From contig JADJQT010000002.1 in assembly GCA_016712595.1 (NCBI GenBank), positions 124,001 through 188,000 of the forward strand: a stretch of DNA of 64,000 bases, written 5' to 3'. A program made the translations under genes and the position numbers. The notes under the pieces were generated by a model. The model worked only from the letters and a program-made list of their open reading frames with translations, was not told where the DNA came from and ran no database searches. Origin of the DNA: Rhodospirillales bacterium. GTDB lineage: Bacteria; Pseudomonadota; Alphaproteobacteria; Rhodospirillales; Defluviicoccaceae. Below are positions 18,062-26,582 of this stretch, in pieces (position 1 is the stretch's first letter; every line of letters starts with the position of its first letter).

Positions 18062-19288
18062 ATGAAACTTCAGAATATCGCTATATGGGCCGAGGAGATC
18101 CCATTCAAATTCGCCTTCAAGCACGCGCTCGCCGAGCGACGGTCCTCGAGCTCGATCATCGTCAAGGCGACGCTCGACAACGGCGTCTGCGGCTGGGGCG
18201 AGGGCGTGCCCCGGGCGTACGTCACCGGCGAGACGGTGGCGAGCTGTCTTGCGGCGCTGCGCAGCCGGATCGTGCCAAGACTGCTCGACGTTGAGCTGAG
18301 TACGCCGGCCGCGCTGCGATCCGCGATGTTTGACTTGCATGAGGATAAGGCGACGGCCGGCGATCTCGCCGCCTTGTGTGCGATTGAGCTTGCGCTTCTC
18401 GATGCCCTGGCCTGCTCACAGCGAAAGACGATGTACGCGTTGCTCGGGCGCGAACGGCGGGCACGTGCCGCCGCGTACAGCATGGTGATCGGCAGCAGTC
18501 AGCGGCACGCGCGTAATCTCTCGTGGTTGAGCCGCGTGCTTGGGATCAATGAAATCAAGATCAAGGTCGGCTCTACCCTGGAGGACGACGAGCAGCGCGC
18601 GCTCGCGGTAAAGCGCGCGCATCCTCGGGCACGACTGCGCATTGACGCCAACTGCGCCTGGACGCTGGACCAAGCGCGGCGATGCCTGGACGTTCTGCGT
18701 CCGCTCGGCATCGTTGCCTGCGAGCAGCCGCTCGCCAAGGACGATATCGCTGGGCACGCCCGTCTGGTCGCCGAATACCCGGACATCCTCATCTGCGCCG
18801 ATGAGTCCTTGTGCAGTTTCGAAGACGCCCGGCTGCTCGCGGCTGAGCGAGCATTCAGTTGCTTCAACATCAGGCTTTCGAAGAACGGCGGCCTGTTCAA
18901 TGCGTTGCGCATTCATGACTTGGCCAAGACGGCAGGCATCGCCTGCCAGCTCGGCGCGCAGGTCGGCGAAACCTCGATCCTCGCCACGGCTGGCCGGCTG
19001 TTCGCCGGCATGACCGGCGATCTGCGTTTCCACGAAGGCTCGTTCGGGACCCGCCTGATCAAGAGCGACGTGGTCCGCCGTCCGATTGCGTTCGGCTTTC
19101 GCGGGCGGGCGTCGACGCGTTGTCGGGGCTGGGGATGGGGCGTGCCGGCGGATGAATCCCGGGTCGCCGCCTATGCGACGGGCCGGGTGCTGCTTCCTGA
19201 CGCGCCACTCGCCGGCGATGACCACCGGCAGCCCTGGATTCCCCGCAAGGACGACCGCGCGGCGCTCGCCGTTGGTAGTAGCCTATAA
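18062..19288 (+). CDS. Enolase-superfamily enzyme (dipeptide epimerase / N-acylamino acid racemase-like)
   Basis: A 408-residue cytosolic enzyme of the muconate-lactonizing subgroup of the enolase superfamily. The N-terminal capping domain reads FKHALAERRSSSSIIV and GWGEGVPRAYVTGET. The barrel retains every family residue: the KxK acid/base pair K166/K168 (EIKIKVG), the metal ligands D195 (RIDANC), E221 (CEQP) and D247 (ADES), and the opposite base K274 (LSKNGG). Known members with this K...K pair epimerise dipeptides, racemise N-acylamino acids or make o-succinylbenzoate. Placement before a GH3 enzyme suggests an acyl-amino-acid substrate; that is inference. Residues around 19118-19140 read better in a second frame (LSGLGMG), which suggests two compensating indels and a locally scrambled C-terminus. 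The ATG at 18062 is chosen at the family N-terminus; the frame is open 147 bases further upstream. Confidence 0.82.
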   Translation: MKLQNIAIWAEEIPFKFAFKHALAERRSSSSIIVKATLDNGVCGWGEGVPRAYVTGETVASCLAALRSRIVPRLLDVELSTPAALRSAMFDLHEDKATAGDLAALCAIELALLDALACSQRKTMYALLGRERRARAAAYSMVIGSSQRHARNLSWLSRVLGINEIKIKVGSTLEDDEQRALAVKRAHPRARLRIDANCAWTLDQARRCLDVLRPLGIVACEQPLAKDDIAGHARLVAEYPDILICADESLCSFEDARLLAAERAFSCFNIRLSKNGGLFNALRIHDLAKTAGIACQLGAQVGETSILATAGRLFAGMTGDLRFHEGSFGTRLIKSDVVRRPIAFGFRGRASTRCRGWGWGVPADESRVAAYATGRVLLPDAPLAGDDHRQPWIPRKDDRAALAVGSSL

Positions 19289-19341
19289 GCGCATGTGGCC
19301 GGCAAAACCGAGTAATATCACGACAACTCGATATAAAATGG

Positions 19342-21075
19342 ATGACGAAAATGTCTTTATCAACGATTTCGCGCACTGCGCGCTCCGCTGTTGACTATGT
19401 ACTTTACCGTAATCTTGAGACTCTTTTGTCCGTTCCCGGGCGTAAACTATACGATTCCTTTGTCCATGCCACGAATGACGTGCGGCGGACACAAGCCGAT
19501 CTGCTGGCGGACATCCTCCGCTATGCCGGAGACACTGTCTATGGTCGCGACCACGGATTCGGATCGATGCGAGGGTATGATGACTTCCATCGGCGGGTCC
19601 CGGTCAATGATTACGAGGATCTGCGGCCGCTGATCAATCGTCACGCCGTCGGCGAAACCGACGTGCTCTTTCCCGGCAAGCCGCTCATGTACAACCAGTC
19701 GAGCGGCACCACCGCGCAGCCGAAGCTGATCCCGGTCACGTCCTATAATTTCGATCGGACAATCAAGAACCGCGGCAAGCTGTGGCTCTACGGACTGATG
19801 AAGCAGTATCCGGGAGTTTACGCCGGCAAGGACGTCACCGTGGTCTCGCCCGCGGTTGACGGATATACCGCCGACGGCACGCCGTTTGGTTCGGTCTCCG
19901 GCCTCGTCTTCAAGAACATCCCCAGCTTCGTCGCCCGCGCGCACTCGGCCCCGTACGCCGTTTACACCATCCCCGACTACGAGACGCGCACTTATGCGCT
20001 CGTTCGCTGCGCGCTGGCGAGCGACGTATCGCTGATGCTCACCGTCAATCCCAGCACCATCCTCAACCTCGTCACCCGGGCGGATGCATGGAAGGAGCAA
20101 CTCATTCGTGACATTCACGATGGTACTCTGAGCCGCGATTTGTCGCCTGACGTCCGGCAGGCCCTGGCGCCGCAGCTCAAGCCCGATCGCAAGCGGGCGG
20201 CGGACCTGGATCGCTTTGCCTCGCGCTCGGACAGGCTTCGTCCCGCCGATTACTGGCCACGGCTGCGGCTGGTGCACTGCTGGAAGCACGGCAATTGCGC
20301 ACTCGTCATTCCGAAGCTGAAAACATGGTTCCGCGAGGACACGGCGATGCTCGACTTCGGCTATCTGGCGAGCGAGATCCAGGCGACCGACCTGTTCGAT
20401 CCGGAAACCGACGGCTCCGTCCTGCAGATGTGCAACGCCTTCTATGAGTTCACTCCCTTCGAGAGCGGCGAAGGCGGCCGCAACGAGCGCAAACTTCTCG
20501 CGCATGAACTCGAGGTCGGCCGTCGCTACTTCCTCTACGTCTCCACGCTCAGCGGCCTCTACCGCTACGACATGAACGACGTCATCGAAGTGGTCGGCCA
20601 CTTCGGGCAGGCGCCCGTGATCCGTTTCCTGTTCAAGGGCAAGGGGATCACCAGCCTCGAGGGGGAAAAGCTCTCGGAAGAGCAGCTTATCGAGGCCATG
20701 CGCCGCGCCGGCAGCGAACTCGGCGTCCGCTACGACTTCTTCGTCGCCTATGCCGACGCTGAGCTTCAGCGCTATCGCCTGCATGTCGAGATGCTCGGCG
20801 ACAGCAATCCGGCCATCCTCGCGAAGTTTGGCAAGGCACTCGACCAGGCCTTGATGGCCGTCAACATCGAATACGAATCGAAGCGGAAGAGCGAGCGGTT
20901 GCACCCGCCGCTGGTGATCGACGCCGGGCGGGATTTCTTCGAACGCTACAAGACGATGCGGCTCGCCGAGGGCGCGCCCGAGGGGCAGTTCAAGTGGATG
21001 CACCTCACCGCGAGCAAGGCAATGAGCGAGAAGCTCGCCCGACTGTCCGGCCTGCCGCGAGAGATGGCGGGCTAG
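19342..21075 (+). CDS. GH3-family acyl-adenylating (acyl acid-amido synthetase-like) enzyme
   Basis: A 577-residue member of the GH3 superfamily, known from plant enzymes that adenylate an acyl acid and join it to an amino acid. Visible landmarks are the nucleotide-binding motif YNQSSGTTAQPKLIPVT, a central VVSPAVDGYTADGTPFGSVS region, the second motif NAFYEFTPFE, a YLYVSTLSGLYRYDMNDVIE-like strand set (here FLYVSTLSGLYRY) and GKGITSLEGEKLSE near the C-terminal domain. A bacterial GH3 protein inside a PKS cluster suggests activation of the polyketide acid and condensation with an amine such as an amino acid. The acceptor cannot be deduced. Start is ATG 19342 or ATG 19351; no strong ribosome binding site separates them. 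Confidence 0.85.
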   Translation: MTKMSLSTISRTARSAVDYVLYRNLETLLSVPGRKLYDSFVHATNDVRRTQADLLADILRYAGDTVYGRDHGFGSMRGYDDFHRRVPVNDYEDLRPLINRHAVGETDVLFPGKPLMYNQSSGTTAQPKLIPVTSYNFDRTIKNRGKLWLYGLMKQYPGVYAGKDVTVVSPAVDGYTADGTPFGSVSGLVFKNIPSFVARAHSAPYAVYTIPDYETRTYALVRCALASDVSLMLTVNPSTILNLVTRADAWKEQLIRDIHDGTLSRDLSPDVRQALAPQLKPDRKRAADLDRFASRSDRLRPADYWPRLRLVHCWKHGNCALVIPKLKTWFREDTAMLDFGYLASEIQATDLFDPETDGSVLQMCNAFYEFTPFESGEGGRNERKLLAHELEVGRRYFLYVSTLSGLYRYDMNDVIEVVGHFGQAPVIRFLFKGKGITSLEGEKLSEEQLIEAMRRAGSELGVRYDFFVAYADAELQRYRLHVEMLGDSNPAILAKFGKALDQALMAVNIEYESKRKSERLHPPLVIDAGRDFFERYKTMRLAEGAPEGQFKWMHLTASKAMSEKLARLSGLPREMAG

Positions 21076-21103
21076 TTCACCGGTTGTCGGAGGGAGAAGC
21101 GCC

Positions 21104-21853
21104 GTGCTTGCCATCATCGACCGGACGGAATCGGCTCCAGGCGGACGGGTCCGCCTGGAGCCGGGCACCATCTATGTGTTCAGTGTGGACCTCGCCCGCG
21201 TGGAGTCCGACAGCGGCATTATCGACGATCCACTGACGGCCGAGGTCCGGCTGGAGGCCATGGCGCGGGATAGGCTGTTCCGCAGCCACCGAACGCTCGC
21301 CGGACGCGACTGCTTGCGGCGCATCATCGGGCGATGCTCTGGCCGCGATCCGCGCTCCCTCAAACTCAGTCGTGGCAAAGACGGCAAGCCGCGGCTGCTC
21401 GATCCGGACGATGCGCAGCGGATTCACTTCAATGCCTCGCATTCCGGCGATCTCATGGTTGTCGCCGTCTCGCTGAACACGCCGGTCGGCATCGATGTCG
21501 AGGGGGTCCGCCCGCTCGACAACCTGCTGTCGACCGCGGGTTACTACTTCTCCAACGCGGAGTTCGAAGAACTCCTGTCGGTCCATCCCGAGGACCAATG
21601 CCGTGCTTTCTACGCCGGATGGACGCGCAAGGAGGCCTTCGTCAAGGCAACCGGCGAAGGCATGCGGCGCGACTTTCGGTCCTTCGACGTCACCCTCTCG
21701 CCGTCGGCTGTTCCCCGGATCGCGGCCATCCGATCGGCATCTTCTGTGGAGAATTCTCATGCTTGGCAGATGTTCGCATTCGAGCCGTGCCCCGGTTATG
21801 TCGCCGCCGTCGTCGCTCGCGGAGAAGGGGGGCGCTTGGCCCGCGTCGATTGA
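21104..21853 (+). CDS. 4'-phosphopantetheinyl transferase, Sfp type
   Basis: A 249-residue Sfp-type transferase that would attach phosphopantetheine from CoA to the two ACP serines of the upstream PKS. Motifs: the GKPRL region (KDGKPRLLD), FNASHSGDLMVVAV, the Mg-binding GIDVEGV, and WTRKEAFVKATGEG. The start is GTG with GGAGGGAG nine bases upstream. Enediyne synthases carry their PPTase as a C-terminal domain, while heterocyst glycolipid synthases use a separate one (HetI); here it is separate and in the same cluster. A 90-base gap follows before the transporter gene. Confidence 0.92.
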   Translation: MLAIIDRTESAPGGRVRLEPGTIYVFSVDLARVESDSGIIDDPLTAEVRLEAMARDRLFRSHRTLAGRDCLRRIIGRCSGRDPRSLKLSRGKDGKPRLLDPDDAQRIHFNASHSGDLMVVAVSLNTPVGIDVEGVRPLDNLLSTAGYYFSNAEFEELLSVHPEDQCRAFYAGWTRKEAFVKATGEGMRRDFRSFDVTLSPSAVPRIAAIRSASSVENSHAWQMFAFEPCPGYVAAVVARGEGGRLARVD

Positions 21854-21943
21854 CAGCGGTCGGTTCACCTTTCCGTCGCTCGGCCCGATCGTCGTCACCG
21901 ATCCGTTCGGTCTGGCAATTTTCAAGGTGCGCGAGGTGCGGCG

Positions 21944-23248
21944 ATGACACGGCTCATCATGGTAACACGCCAGGGCGGACCGACGCCGGTGCTGGTCATG
22001 CTGATGACCGCTCTGGCCGGGCTCGGCCAGTTCGCCAGCAACATCTACATTCCGTCGATGCCGGCCGTGGCCGCGGCATTGGGGGCAACCATGTCGGCCG
22101 TGCAGACGACGCTCGCCGTCTTTCTGGCGACATTTGCCATCTTTCAACTCATTTGCGGTCCATTATCCGATCGCCTCGGCCGGCGTCGGGTGCTCTTCGC
22201 AGGCATGGCGACCTTCATCGCCGGCACCGTGGTGTGTGTGCTCTCTGCCGACCTTGCCTGCCTGATCGGCGGCCGGGTCCTTCAGGGTGCGGGCGCATCG
22301 GCCGCGTTCGTCGTCTCCCGGGCGATTACCCGCGATCTCTTCACCGGTCCCGCGCTCGCACGCCTGACCGCCTCGATCCTGATGGCGTTTTCGTTGGTTC
22401 CGGGCCTGACACCGCTGATCGGCGGATTGCTGCAGGAATGGGGCGGCTGGCGCTGGACATTCGGTGCGACGGTCGTGTTCGGCGTCGTTCTCTTCGCGCT
22501 CGTGCTGCGGATTGGCGAAACCAACCTGCAGCCGATTGCCCGCCTCGACGCTGGTGCCATTCGGGGCGCTTATCGAGACGTGCTGCGCTCGCGCGCCTTC
22601 CTGCAATGCGCCATCTCCTCCGCGCTCGCCTTCGCATGTTTGTCGGCGTTTTTCGCCGGTTCTCCGGACATGTACATCGGCCGGCTCGGGGTCAGGCCGA
22701 TCGAGTACGGCCTCTACCCGCCGCTGACCCTGACCGGCTATGTCTTGGGCGGACTGTTGACCCGACGGCTGGTCGGCAAGCTCTCGACCACCGCGATCAG
22801 CGGGCTCGGACTCTCGCTGATTGCCGTTGCGACCGTGGCCATCGCCGCCTTTCCCGCCGCCGGGATCCTGCACAAGCACATCTTTACCGGCTGCATGATC
22901 GTCTTCGTCACCGGCCTCGGCGTGTTCATGCCAACCGCCGTCGCCGCGGCGCTCACCCCGTTCGCCAATACCGCTGGCAGCGCCTCGGCGATGCTCGGAT
23001 TTCTGCAGACGGGCGGCTGCGCCCTCGGAGCGTTCGCAGTCAGCGCGCTGCTTGGCCGGCTCCCGGTGCTGGCATTCCCGTCGGTAATGGCGGTCGGGGG
23101 AATCGCTGCGGCCCTGTCATTCGTGTGCCTGCAGCCGCGGCAAACGAAACGAGAGCGCGCGAACGCCGCGGATGACCCGGACTTGGACATGGACGTCCTC
23201 CGCCCGGCGGAAGGCACGCCCAGCCCATCGCTTCCGGGAGGTCGGTGA
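21944..23248 (+). CDS. MFS multidrug-type exporter, Bcr/CflA family
   Basis: A 434-residue inner-membrane protein with about 12 hydrophobic segments. Bcr/CflA hallmarks: the N-terminal ASNIYIPSMPAVAAALGA, motif A GPLSDRLGRRRVLFAG and LIGGRVLQGAGASAAFVVSR. The family exports drugs and small molecules by proton antiport. In this cluster it probably exports the product or an intermediate, or provides resistance. The C-terminal tail after the last TM is hydrophilic (about 45 residues). Its stop overlaps the next gene's ATG (TGATG), so the two are translationally coupled. Confidence 0.88.
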   Translation: MTRLIMVTRQGGPTPVLVMLMTALAGLGQFASNIYIPSMPAVAAALGATMSAVQTTLAVFLATFAIFQLICGPLSDRLGRRRVLFAGMATFIAGTVVCVLSADLACLIGGRVLQGAGASAAFVVSRAITRDLFTGPALARLTASILMAFSLVPGLTPLIGGLLQEWGGWRWTFGATVVFGVVLFALVLRIGETNLQPIARLDAGAIRGAYRDVLRSRAFLQCAISSALAFACLSAFFAGSPDMYIGRLGVRPIEYGLYPPLTLTGYVLGGLLTRRLVGKLSTTAISGLGLSLIAVATVAIAAFPAAGILHKHIFTGCMIVFVTGLGVFMPTAVAAALTPFANTAGSASAMLGFLQTGGCALGAFAVSALLGRLPVLAFPSVMAVGGIAAALSFVCLQPRQTKRERANAADDPDLDMDVLRPAEGTPSPSLPGGR

Positions 23249-24390
23249 TGCACGCCGTTGCGTTGCGCATGCTGATCGGCGACCGCGCCAAATATCTCGG
23301 TCTGATCTTCAGCATCGCGTTCGCCACCATGCTGATGTCGAACCAGATTTCAATTTTCATCGGCGTGATGCAGCGCACGGCCAACCAGATCATCGATGTC
23401 CAGGAAGCGGACCTTTGGGTCATGGACCCGCGTGTCCGCTATGTGGACGAGGTAGAGCCGCTGACCGACGTCCAGCTCTACGACGTCCGGGGTGTCAAGG
23501 GCGTCGCCTGGGCGGTGCCCCTGCACAAGAGCGTCAGCCTTGCCCACGCCGGGGACTCCCTGATTCAGAACGCCATCCTGATGGGCATCGATGACGCCAC
23601 GCTCACCGGTGCGCCCACCCGGATGCTGCTCGGCTCGGTGACCGACTTGAAGCGGCCGGATGCGATCATCATCGATCGCGCTGGATACGGTTCCATCTGG
23701 CCCGGAGAACCCCTGCAGGTAGGCAAGGAGATCGAATTGAACGAGCGCCGCGCCGTCATCGTCGGCATCTGCGAAGCGCGAGCCCCTTACGTGACCTTCC
23801 CGATCATCTATACAAAATACACAGACGCCATGAAGTATTCAAATCGCACGCGAAAGCAGCTTTCCTTCGTTCTGGTACGGGCCGAGCCGGGAGAAGACAT
23901 CAGTACTCTAAAGGAACGAATTTCAAAAGAAACCGGGCTCGCCGCTCTGACCTGGAACGAATTCATGTGGCAGACCATAGGGTACTATATGAAACGAACG
24001 GGAATCCCTGTTAATTTCGGAATTACAATAATCCTTGGGTTTATTGTTGGTGCCGCAGTCTCGGGACAGACATTTTATATCTTCGTTCTCGAAAACTTGA
24101 AGCAGTTCGGCGCGCTCAAGGCCATCGGCGTCGGCAACGGTACGATTTTGACGATGATCCTGCTTCAGGCCGGACTGATCGCCGTGATCGGCTACGCGCT
24201 CGGCATCGGCCTTTGCGCGGCGTTCTTCGAGATCACCAGCCGCATTGCCGTCCATCTGCGCGGCTTTGCCCTGCCCTGGGAGGTGGTGGCGGGGACCGCC
24301 GGGATCGTGCTGATCATTGCCGCGATTGCGAGCCTCGCCAGCATCCGGCGGGTGATGGTTCTCGATCCGGCGATCGTTTTCCGTGGCTGA
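23248..24390 (+). CDS. ABC exporter permease, DevC/MacB-FtsX type
   Basis: A 380-residue inner-membrane permease with four TM segments: one at the N-terminus (LGLIFSIAFATMLMSNQ), a large periplasmic domain at about residues 40-260, then three C-terminal TMs (ITIILGFIVGAAVSGQTFY; MILLQAGLIAVIGYALGIG; VAGTAGIVLIIAAIASLAS). The conserved loop LENLKQFGALKAIGVGNGT is typical of DevC and FtsX-like permeases. DevBCA of filamentous cyanobacteria exports heterocyst glycolipids, themselves made by a PKS, so the parallel with this cluster is direct. ATG 23248 is favoured; GTG 23245 is three bases earlier. About 23810-24080 is locally AT-rich. Confidence 0.87.
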   Translation: MHAVALRMLIGDRAKYLGLIFSIAFATMLMSNQISIFIGVMQRTANQIIDVQEADLWVMDPRVRYVDEVEPLTDVQLYDVRGVKGVAWAVPLHKSVSLAHAGDSLIQNAILMGIDDATLTGAPTRMLLGSVTDLKRPDAIIIDRAGYGSIWPGEPLQVGKEIELNERRAVIVGICEARAPYVTFPIIYTKYTDAMKYSNRTRKQLSFVLVRAEPGEDISTLKERISKETGLAALTWNEFMWQTIGYYMKRTGIPVNFGITIILGFIVGAAVSGQTFYIFVLENLKQFGALKAIGVGNGTILTMILLQAGLIAVIGYALGIGLCAAFFEITSRIAVHLRGFALPWEVVAGTAGIVLIIAAIASLASIRRVMVLDPAIVFRG

Positions 24391-24402
24391 GGAGGAATAG
24401 AC

Positions 24403-25176
24403 ATGGGGCTCATCACCAGCCGGATTTCGTATCCTCCCGCGCCCGCCGCGACCCTCTCGGCAAACGGCCAAGCAGCGGCGGTCGTCTGCCGCAACATCGT
24501 CAAGGACTTCGACGGCGGCAGTGGCCCGGTGCGTGTGCTCTTCGGGATCGACGTTCAGTTCGGTGCTGGCGAGATGACGTTTCTTGTCGGGCCGTCGGGG
24601 TGCGGAAAAACGACGCTCATTTCGATCGTGGCGGCGATTCTGGCGCCGAGCGAAGGCTCGGTCGAGGTCTTGGGACAACCGCTGACACGGATGCGCGGCC
24701 GCGATCTTGTCGCCTTCCGGCGCGCGAACATCGGGTTCATCTTTCAACAGTACAACCTGTTGCCGGCGCTCACCGCGGCGGAGAATGCCGCTGTGCCGCT
24801 CGTTGCCGCTGGGATGGCGCTCGCCAAGGCGGCGAAGAAGGCCGCCGCCCGCCTGGAAAGCCTGGGCATGGGCGCGCATGTGAACAAGCTTCCCCGGCAG
24901 CTCTCGGGTGGGCAGCAGCAGCGCGTCGCCATCGCCCGGGCCTTGATCCACGAGCCGAAGCTGATCGTCTGCGACGAGCCCACCGCGGCGCTCGATGCCG
25001 CCTCCGGCATGGCGGTCATGGAGCTGCTACGCACCGCCGCGTTCGATCCGGGCCGTGCCGTCATCGTCGTCACCCATGACAACCGCATTTTTGACTTTGC
25101 CGATCGCATCGCCCGCATGGACGACGGTCGCATCCTCGTTGCTGAGGAAAAAGAAGCCGGGGAGGAGCCAGCATGA
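24403..25176 (+). CDS. ABC exporter ATP-binding protein, DevA/LolD type
   Basis: A 257-residue ATPase that powers the adjacent permease. Walker A is GPSGCGKTT, the Q-loop FIFQQYNLLP, the signature LSGGQQQ, Walker B LIVCDEPTAAL and the H-loop VVTHD. The first 25 residues are an extra Ala-rich extension before the nucleotide-binding domain proper (VVCRNIVKDFDGGSG). GAGGAAT precedes the ATG by six bases. The stop overlaps the next gene's start by four bases (ATGA), so permease, ATPase and adaptor form one translational unit. Confidence 0.92.
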   Translation: MGLITSRISYPPAPAATLSANGQAAAVVCRNIVKDFDGGSGPVRVLFGIDVQFGAGEMTFLVGPSGCGKTTLISIVAAILAPSEGSVEVLGQPLTRMRGRDLVAFRRANIGFIFQQYNLLPALTAAENAAVPLVAAGMALAKAAKKAAARLESLGMGAHVNKLPRQLSGGQQQRVAIARALIHEPKLIVCDEPTAALDAASGMAVMELLRTAAFDPGRAVIVVTHDNRIFDFADRIARMDDGRILVAEEKEAGEEPA

Positions 25177-26288
25177 CCATGACATTCCGGCCATTGACCC
25201 ACGGTATGATGATCGCGGCGGTGGCTTCGCTGGGGCTGACCATCGTTTCGGTCGGGCGAACGACAGCGCCGCGCGAGCTAAGCGATCCGCCGATCGCGCC
25301 GCCTGCAAATCCCTACCATGAGACGGTTGCTGCACGCGGCCTGGTCGAGCCGGCGAGCGAGGTGATCGCGATCGCCATTGATAACGGCGGCGTGGTCCGC
25401 GAGGTTGGCGTGGTCGCTGGCGATCAGGTCAAAAAAGGGGATCCGCTGTTCGCAGTCGACGATCGCGACGAGCGTGCCGCCGTCGCTTTCGCCGAGGCGG
25501 ACGTGCGGGCGACGAGCGCCGCGATCGCGGCGATCGATCACAGCCTGGTTCTCCAAAACTCGGTCATTGGCGAGGCGGCGGCGCGGGTAACCAGCGCCCA
25601 GGCCGACACCGAGCGCACGGCGCTCGATCAGAAGCGCTATCAGGACCTGGTGGGGCAGGGCTGGGCCACTCATCAACGCTTTGAGACGGCGAAGGCCGAT
25701 GCGCTGCGCGCGTCTGCCGACCTTGTCGCCGTTCGGGCCGCGCTCACCAGTGCCCGGCGACAGATTGACGTTCTCAAGGCCGATCGGCAGCGAGCGACGG
25801 CCGAGCTGGAGCGGGCCGAAGCAACGCTCGGCCGCGCCCGGATCGATCTCGACAAGACGGCCGTCAGGGCGCCGGTCGACGGATCGATCCTCAAGGTCAA
25901 CGTTCGCGTCGGCGAGTTCGCGGATCAAGGCGTCCCCGCGGAGCCGCTGATGACCATGGGTGTCGTCGATCCTTTGCACATCCGGGTCGACATCGACGAG
26001 ACGGACGCACACCGCATCGATCCGGACAACCGCGCCATCGCCTTGCTGCCCGGTGTGCGCGAGGTGACGACGCCGCTCGCGTTCGTCCGCTTCGAGCCCG
26101 CAGTGGTCCCCAAACGGCAACTGGCCGGGGGCTCCACGCCCGAGCGGGTGGATACGCGGGTGCTGCAGGCCATCTACGCATTCCGTCCAGCGGATTTCCC
26201 GGCCCGGGTCGGCCAGCAGGTTGACGTCTTTATCGACGCCAAGCCTGTCGAGTCTGTCTCTCGCCCGCGGCCGGTCGATGCGGGGTGA
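25173..26288 (+). CDS. Periplasmic adaptor (HlyD/DevB membrane-fusion protein)
   Basis: A 371-residue membrane-fusion protein that would link the ABC permease to an outer-membrane TolC-type channel. An N-terminal signal anchor (MMIAAVASLGLTIVSVG) is followed by a biotinyl-lipoyl half-motif (GLVEPASEVIAIAI...GGVVREVGVVAGDQVKKGD), a long coiled-coil hairpin at about residues 105-220, and the second lipoyl half (AVRAPVDGSILKVNVRVGEF). A beta-barrel region completes the fold. No TolC-like gene lies nearby, so a genomic channel elsewhere must serve it. This is the last clear gene of the biosynthetic cluster. Confidence 0.9.
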   Translation: MTMTFRPLTHGMMIAAVASLGLTIVSVGRTTAPRELSDPPIAPPANPYHETVAARGLVEPASEVIAIAIDNGGVVREVGVVAGDQVKKGDPLFAVDDRDERAAVAFAEADVRATSAAIAAIDHSLVLQNSVIGEAAARVTSAQADTERTALDQKRYQDLVGQGWATHQRFETAKADALRASADLVAVRAALTSARRQIDVLKADRQRATAELERAEATLGRARIDLDKTAVRAPVDGSILKVNVRVGEFADQGVPAEPLMTMGVVDPLHIRVDIDETDAHRIDPDNRAIALLPGVREVTTPLAFVRFEPAVVPKRQLAGGSTPERVDTRVLQAIYAFRPADFPARVGQQVDVFIDAKPVESVSRPRPVDAG

Positions 26289-26393
26289 TAACCACATGGA
26301 GAAATAGATGGTATCCACAAGCAGGTATTGCATAAGTAAATATCGGGAGATAGTCGATCTTTAATCCCTTAGCCATTCAGCAGGAGGCGAAAA

Positions 26394-26582
26394 ATGAGCA
26401 GTATCCGGTATTATTCAAATAGCAACAGATTTCTGATGTTTAGTGAAATCCGCAAGCTTTCAAATAAACGATCGGTTCCCGTGTCTCTTACTTCAGATCA
26501 CTCCGGGGATGTCGCCGGTGATGGCGCCCTTCAGATACATGATCATGAGCAGTACTGGAAATATTTCTACTGCACTGATTAA
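26394..26582 (+). CDS. Putative short protein or truncated gene start, 62 aa
   Basis: Unrecognised. A strong ribosome binding site (AGGAGG at 26382-26387, six bases upstream) precedes the ATG, better than for most genes here, which argues for translation. The peptide is hydrophilic, begins MSSIRYYSNSNRFLMFSEIR, and has no signal or membrane segment. Its last third overlaps DNA bordering an IS630 remnant, so this may be the surviving 5' end of a gene cut by that insertion. It follows the export genes on the same strand. Confidence 0.4.
   Translation: MSSIRYYSNSNRFLMFSEIRKLSNKRSVPVSLTSDHSGDVAGDGALQIHDHEQYWKYFYCTD

Noticed and set aside
21854..21943. Extension of the PPTase into the 90-base gap in another frame
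   Set aside because: The alternative-frame residues do not resemble any PPTase C-terminus; the given stop fits family length.
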